Assembly (NCBI RefSeq): GCF_010548305.1
Contig: NZ_JAAGLV010000001.1
Span: 558,001-622,000, forward strand
DNA length: 64,000 nt
From: Streptomyces sp. SID13031
GTDB lineage: Bacteria; Actinomycetota; Actinomycetes; Propionibacteriales; Kribbellaceae
Direction of reading: 5' to 3'
Below are positions 59,947 to 64,000 of the stretch, one piece after another (within the stretch, counting starts at the first letter, position 1; each line of letters starts with the position of its first letter). The position numbers and the translations under genes are program-made. Below the pieces are notes generated by a model. The model saw only the letters and a program-made list of their open reading frames with translations. It made no database searches and had not been told where the DNA came from.

Positions 59947-61146
59947 ATGGAGACCGGGTACGACGACGGGGCGCTGGACCGGCAGATCGCCGGGCTGGCC
60001 GCCGCCTTGCTGGAGCGGCTCGACGAGCTGGCCGAGGCGATGGCGGAGTGGATCCGGAAAGAGGTCACGGCGTACGTGGACGACACCCTCGTCCCGTACG
60101 CCGATCTCCGTGCGGACTGTCACGCGCAGCTGCGCTCGATCCTGCCGAGGCTCTGCGGACCCGAACCCGCCGACATCTCCTATGCCCGGCAGAGCGGCCG
60201 GCGGCGGGCCGAACTGGGGGTGCCGCTGGCCAAGGCGATGGACGCCTACCGGGTCGGCGGCAGGTTCATCTGGGAGGCGCTGGTCGCCGAGGCGGAGAGA
60301 ACCGGCTCACTCGGCAGCGAGGCACTGGTTCGGGCCGCCTCCAGGATCTGGCTGATCCTCGACGACTTCACCGACGCGATGGCCGGCGCGTATCGCGACG
60401 CGGTCGCCGAGCGCATCGTCGGCCAGGAGCACGAACGCTCAGCCCTGGTGGAGGCGTTGCTGGAAGGGCGGATCACCGAGAACGAAACCCTTTGGGAAGC
60501 CGCCGAGATCCTCCGGATCTCCCGTCGCGGCCCGTTCGTCGTGGTCGCCGCCGAGGTGCCCGAGGTCGGCCGGCAGGCGCTCCCCGAGATGGAGGCCCGG
60601 CTGCGGTCGGTGGGGATGGCGTCAGCCTGGCGACTGCTGGCGGACCTGCAGGTGGGCATCGTCGTACTCCCGGAGGACGACCGGATCGACCAGCTCGTCA
60701 CCGCGCTCGAGAAGCACGCCCGGCACCGGGTCGGCGTCAGTCCGCAGTACCCGACCCTCGAGGGGACCCGCGAGGCGTTGCGGTTCGCGAAGTTCGCGAT
60801 CCTCGGCACCGCGCCCGGTGCCGGGGTCACGCTCTTCGACAGCGCGCCGCTGGCGGTGACCGCGGCCAGTACGCCGGAAGTGATGGCGCGAATCGTCAGC
60901 TCGACCCTCAGTCCGCTGGACTCGCTGCCGGTCGCCGATCGCGAGCTGTTGCTGGACACTCTGGAGGCTTGGCGCGACGGCGGCGGCTCGACCGAACAGG
61001 CGGCCAAGCTGCTCTTCGTCCACCCCAACACGGTCCGCCAGCGACTGCGCCGGATCGCGGAGCTGACCGGTTGCACGCTGACCGCGCCGCGTCACGTCGC
61101 CCAACTCTGCCTGGCCCTCGAGGCGGTGCGGCAGCAGCAGGGCTGA
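59947..61146 (+). CDS. PucR-type transcriptional regulator
   Basis: A 399-residue regulator. The helical N-terminal sensor (about 1-160; AMDAYRVGGRFIWEALVAEA) is like that of the CdaR protein at 49-50 kb. A GGDEF-like middle follows (VGVSPQYPTLEGTREALRFA), then the HTH LLLDTLEAWRDGGGSTEQAA with HPNTVRQRLRRIAELTG. It lies 34 bases after DUF1003. Targets are unknown. It is the third PucR-type regulator in a 12-kb stretch. Confidence 0.85.
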   Translation: METGYDDGALDRQIAGLAAALLERLDELAEAMAEWIRKEVTAYVDDTLVPYADLRADCHAQLRSILPRLCGPEPADISYARQSGRRRAELGVPLAKAMDAYRVGGRFIWEALVAEAERTGSLGSEALVRAASRIWLILDDFTDAMAGAYRDAVAERIVGQEHERSALVEALLEGRITENETLWEAAEILRISRRGPFVVVAAEVPEVGRQALPEMEARLRSVGMASAWRLLADLQVGIVVLPEDDRIDQLVTALEKHARHRVGVSPQYPTLEGTREALRFAKFAILGTAPGAGVTLFDSAPLAVTAASTPEVMARIVSSTLSPLDSLPVADRELLLDTLEAWRDGGGSTEQAAKLLFVHPNTVRQRLRRIAELTGCTLTAPRHVAQLCLALEAVRQQQG

Positions 61147-61214
61147 CGATTTGGGTCATCGGTGCGTCGGATTGCGGATGCCCGGCGCGCACCCCGCCTC
61201 CTAGCGTCAGATGC

Positions 61215-62054
61215 ATGACCCAGCACCCCGTACTGTTGCCCTCCGCCGATCGCCGGCTGGGCAGGTTGTCGATCCTGACAGTCACGACGTCGCGGATGAC
61301 CCTTCGGCACACGGTGCGACCGGCCCGGGCCGATCCCGAACCGAGTGTCGTCGTCGAGCTGCAACTGGCCGGCCGGCGGTCCGTTGTCCAGGGCGATCGG
61401 CGAACGACGCTGGGCCCCGGCGATCTCGTCCTGCTCGACTGCCGCCGGCCGTACCTGTCGACCAGCCTGGACCAAGCCAGTCAGTACTCGGTCCGCATTC
61501 CGACGGCGGAGCTGGCGCTGCCCGACCAGGCGCTCGCCCACGTCGTCGGGGTGCGCCTCGGCTCAGAAAGTCCGGTCGTGAAGCTCGCGGCGACGTACCT
61601 GACCCAGCTGGTCGGTCTGGGCGCCGAAGCGGACCTGGATGTCTTCGAGGCACCGACGATCGAGCTGATCCGGGCTGTGGTCGCCAGCCGGCTCGACGAC
61701 GGCGTACCGGCCGTGGAACCGCCGGAGAACACGCTCGCCCTGCGGATCATGGAGTTCGCCCGGCAGCACCTCACGGACCCGGACCTGACCGCGACGAAGA
61801 TCGCCCGGGCGCACAACATCTCGGTCCGGCATCTCTACACGACGATGTCGCGGTCCGGCATCGTGCTGGGGGAGTGGATCCGGGGCCACCGGCTGGAAGG
61901 CTGCCGGCGCGAGCTCGCCCGGAGCGCGGTGTCCGGGCGGACGGTCTCCTCGATCGCGCACGCCTGGGGTTTCGGCGATGCCACCCACTTCAGTCGCACC
62001 TTCCGCGAGTCGTTCGGCATGTCCCCGCGCGAATGGCGCGCTCTCCACAACTGA
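61215..62054 (+). CDS. AraC family transcriptional regulator
   Basis: A 279-residue regulator: an N-terminal cupin-type AraC_binding_2 domain (EPSVVVELQLAGRRSVVQGD; GPGDLVLLDCRRPYLSTS) and two C-terminal HTH motifs (LTATKIARAHNISVRHLYTT; SSIAHAWGFGDATHFSRTFR, then ESFGMSPREWR). It is followed, after 23 bases containing AAGGAGG, by an HdeD-like gene that it may control (inference). Confidence 0.9.
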   Translation: MTQHPVLLPSADRRLGRLSILTVTTSRMTLRHTVRPARADPEPSVVVELQLAGRRSVVQGDRRTTLGPGDLVLLDCRRPYLSTSLDQASQYSVRIPTAELALPDQALAHVVGVRLGSESPVVKLAATYLTQLVGLGAEADLDVFEAPTIELIRAVVASRLDDGVPAVEPPENTLALRIMEFARQHLTDPDLTATKIARAHNISVRHLYTTMSRSGIVLGEWIRGHRLEGCRRELARSAVSGRTVSSIAHAWGFGDATHFSRTFRESFGMSPREWRALHN

Positions 62055-62077
62055 GCAAGACCAAACAAGGAGGTTCG

Positions 62078-62635
62078 ATGATGTTCTCTTCCGTCTCGTC
62101 GTCACTGGTGTGGCGTGGCCTGCTGGCCGTCGCGATCGGCGTGGTGTCCGTTGCCTGGCCGGACGTCACCGTCGGCGCGCTCGTGATTCTCTTCGCGGTG
62201 TACGCCTTCGTCGCGGCCGCCGCCGATGGCGCCCGCGCGTTCGCGGGCCGCAGCGCCGGCCCGGTGGTCGGCTATCTCTTGCTTGCCCTGCTCGACATCG
62301 TCGCCGGCATCGCCGCGCTGGCCTGGCCGGGTATCACGGCGCTCGTGCTGACGATCTGGATCGCCGCCTGGGCCTTCGTCTCCGGTGTGATCGAGGTGGC
62401 GATGGCGTTCCGGCAGGGCGAGAACGCCGGGGAGCGGGCGATGTGGGCGCTGACCGGGCTCGTCTCGATCGCCCTCGGTGTCGTGCTGGGGATCCGGCCG
62501 GACCTCGGCGCGGTCAGCCTGGCCACGGTCTTCGGTCTGTTCAGCATCGTGTACGGCATCTCCACAGTCGTGCTGTCAGCGCAGCTCCGGCGGGCCGGGT
62601 CTGCCGCCCACGCGCTGGCTCAGCCGGCCCACTGA
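62078..62635 (+). CDS. HdeD-like/DUF308 membrane protein
   Basis: A 185-residue protein with six hydrophobic segments in the DUF308 pattern: LLAVAIGVVSVAWPDVTVGA, LDIVAGIAALAWPGITALVL and LTGLVSIALGVVLGIRPDLG. In enteric bacteria HdeD contributes to acid resistance; the actinobacterial role is not established. ATG 62078 follows AAGGAGG. Confidence 0.85.
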   Translation: MMFSSVSSSLVWRGLLAVAIGVVSVAWPDVTVGALVILFAVYAFVAAAADGARAFAGRSAGPVVGYLLLALLDIVAGIAALAWPGITALVLTIWIAAWAFVSGVIEVAMAFRQGENAGERAMWALTGLVSIALGVVLGIRPDLGAVSLATVFGLFSIVYGISTVVLSAQLRRAGSAAHALAQPAH

Positions 62636-62640
62636 CAGCC

Positions 62641-64000
62641 ATGGCAGACGATGAGCGCCGGCGGCTCGCCGAGCCGTCCGGCTCACCTTCGGAGTGGGCG
62701 CTGTGGGGCCCGTACCTCAGCGAGCGCCAGTGGGGGACGGTGCGCGAGGACTACAGCGCAGACGGCTCCGCGTGGACCTACTTGCCGCACGACCACGCGA
62801 GGTCTCGGGCGTACCGGTGGGGCGAGGACGGTCTGGCGGGTTTCAGCGACCAGGAGCAGCGACTGTGTTTGGGGATCGCCTTGTGGAACGGACGCGACCC
62901 GATCCTCAAGGAGCGGGCGTTCGGTCTGACCGGACCGGAGGGCAACCATGGCGAGGACGTCAAGGACTACTGGTGGTACCTGGACGCGGTACCCAGCCAC
63001 GCGTGGAACCGGTGGCGCTATCACTACCCCCAGAACGAGTTCCCGTACGCCGAACTGGTGGCCGAGAACGGGCGCCGCGGCCGTGACGATCCGGAGTACG
63101 AACTGCTCGACACCGGCGTCTTCGACCAGGACCGGTTCTGGATCGTCGACGTGACGTATGCCAAGGGGAGCCCGACGGACCTGCTGATGACCGTACGGGT
63201 CACCAACGCGGGGCCGGAGCGGGCAGAGGTGCACGTCCTCCCGACGGCTTGGTTCCGCAACACCTGGAGCTGGACTCCGGACGCGCCGCGACCAGAGCTG
63301 GTCGCGATCGGGAACGCCGCCGTCGGCATCAGCCATCCAGTGCTCGGCGAACTGGAGCTGCTCGTCGCCCCGGGATCGGACGGTACGCAGCCGGCACTGC
63401 TCTTCTGCGAGAACGAGACCGACCTGGATCGCCTGTACGGCGTGCCATCCTCGACGCAGTACCCGAAGGACGGCATCAACGACCATGTCGTGTCAGGCGC
63501 CTGCTCGGTCAATCCGGCCCGGGTAGGGACCAAGTGTGCCGCGTGGTACCGCCTGCGAGTGGACCCCGGCTCGGCCGTCGAGCTGCGGTTGCGGCTGCAG
63601 CCCACGGCGTCGGGCTCCGATCCGCGGACCGCGCTCGGGACGGACTTCGACCGGGTCATCGCGACCAGGCAGGCCGAGGCCGACGACTTCTACGCCGACC
63701 TGACCCCACCGGCCGCGTCGGCCGACGAGGCGATGGTGATGCGGCAGGCGTTCGCCGGGATGCTGTGGAGCAAGCAGTTGTACGCCTTCACCGTGGCCGA
63801 CTGGCTGGACGGCGATCCCGGACAGCCGGTACCCCCGGCTTCCCGGCGTACCGGCCGGAACAACCGGTGGCGCAGCTTCGATGCCTTCGACATCATGTCC
63901 GTGCCGGACAAGTGGGAGTACCCGTGGTTCGCGGCCTGGGACCTGGCGTTCCACTGTGTCGCGCTGGCTCACGTGGATCCCGGGTTCGCGAAGAACCAGT
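62641..64000 (+). CDS. GH63-type glucosidase (glucosylglycerate/mannosylglycerate hydrolase-like), 3' partial
   Basis: The frame is open to the window end (453 residues visible). [20 protein letters not shown], then [20 protein letters not shown] and [20 protein letters not shown], then [16 protein letters not shown] match the N-terminal beta-sandwich of bacterial GH63 enzymes, and [20 protein letters not shown] enters the (alpha/alpha)6 barrel. Mycobacterial relatives hydrolyse glucosylglycerate, a nitrogen-stress solute. It begins 5 bases after the HdeD-like gene stop. Confidence 0.88.
   Translation, partial: MADDERRRLAEPSGSPSEWALWGPYLSERQWGTVREDYSADGSAWTYLPHDHARSRAYRWGEDGLAGFSDQEQRLCLGIALWNGRDPILKERAFGLTGPEGNHGEDVKDYWWYLDAVPSHAWNRWRYHYPQNEFPYAELVAENGRRGRDDPEYELLDTGVFDQDRFWIVDVTYAKGSPTDLLMTVRVTNAGPERAEVHVLPTAWFRNTWSWTPDAPRPELVAIGNAAVGISHPVLGELELLVAPGSDGTQPALLFCENETDLDRLYGVPSSTQYPKDGINDHVVSGACSVNPARVGTKCAAWYRLRVDPGSAVELRLRLQPTASGSDPRTALGTDFDRVIATRQAEADDFYADLTPPAASADEAMVMRQAFAGMLWSKQLYAFTVADWLDGDPGQPVPPASRRTGRNNRWRSFDAFDIMSVPDKWEYPWFAAWDLAFHCVALAHVDPGFAKNQ

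Overview
The window is high-GC actinobacterial DNA with dense, short-gap gene packing and frequent GTG/TTG starts. Actinobacterial marker families include a HelR-type RNA polymerase recycling ATPase, monomeric NADP-isocitrate dehydrogenase, an F420-type (Ddn-like) oxidoreductase, several PucR/CdaR regulators and DUF3556. The mix of secreted glycosidases with a PHA/acyl-CoA block would fit Kribbella or a relative in the Propionibacteriales; the genus is an inference. I see no rRNA, tRNA, CRISPR array, transposase or phage gene, and no gene-free stretch longer than about 265 bases. The two end genes run off the window (VOC protein on the left, GH63-type hydrolase on the right).

Region 1 (1-20.6 kb) is mixed metabolism. 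It holds a VOC/SRPBCC/thioredoxin-like trio, an SPFH membrane protein, and a GntR - NCS1 permease - hydantoin/allantoin racemase unit. A lone MsmX/UgpC-type ATPase follows, then a coupled gabT-gabD pair divergent from a PucR regulator, helR with a GNAT gene, monomeric icd, and a secreted CBM56 beta-helix protein behind a LacI-type operator.

Region 2 (20.7-32.8 kb) is a signalling island. A xylose/fructose-type sugar ABC transporter is bracketed by two HisKA_3 histidine kinases. Two paralogous receiver-only response regulators, a soluble Ser/Thr kinase, a COG4315-type lipoprotein, an ECF sigma factor, a NarL/FixJ response regulator and a C39-like secreted protein follow. Six copies of one 16-bp palindrome with a 7-2-7 layout, consensus TTCCCGCTANCCGGTA, lie in the control regions of these genes. 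This suggests one previously unrecognised regulon and is the main discovery candidate.

Region 3 (32.7-42.6 kb) is carbohydrate and surface related: two secreted GH27 alpha-galactosidases (one with C-terminal binding-type modules), an intracellular GH28-like beta-helix protein, an SLT-like protein, a secreted beta-propeller, a methyltransferase and a lipoate-ligase-like protein. An 18-bp motif is shared by the control regions of both GH27 genes; beside the second GH27 lies an internally deleted hydrolase remnant.

Region 4 (42.6-58.8 kb) is a polyhydroxyalkanoate/acyl-CoA block. One strand encodes acyl-CoA ligase - PHA synthase - mcl-type PHA depolymerase - acyl-CoA dehydrogenase - epoxide hydrolase, with overlapping junctions. 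The other encodes a second acyl-CoA synthetase, a DUF3556 membrane protein, a phytoene-desaturase-like FAD enzyme and a short PucR-type regulator. A CdaR/PucR regulator and a 28-residue membrane peptide sit between the arms, and a large LuxR (LAL) regulator closes the block.

Region 5 (59-64 kb) holds a coiled-coil protein, a DUF1003 protein, a PucR regulator, an AraC regulator, an HdeD-like membrane protein and the start of a glucosylglycerate/mannosylglycerate hydrolase-type enzyme.
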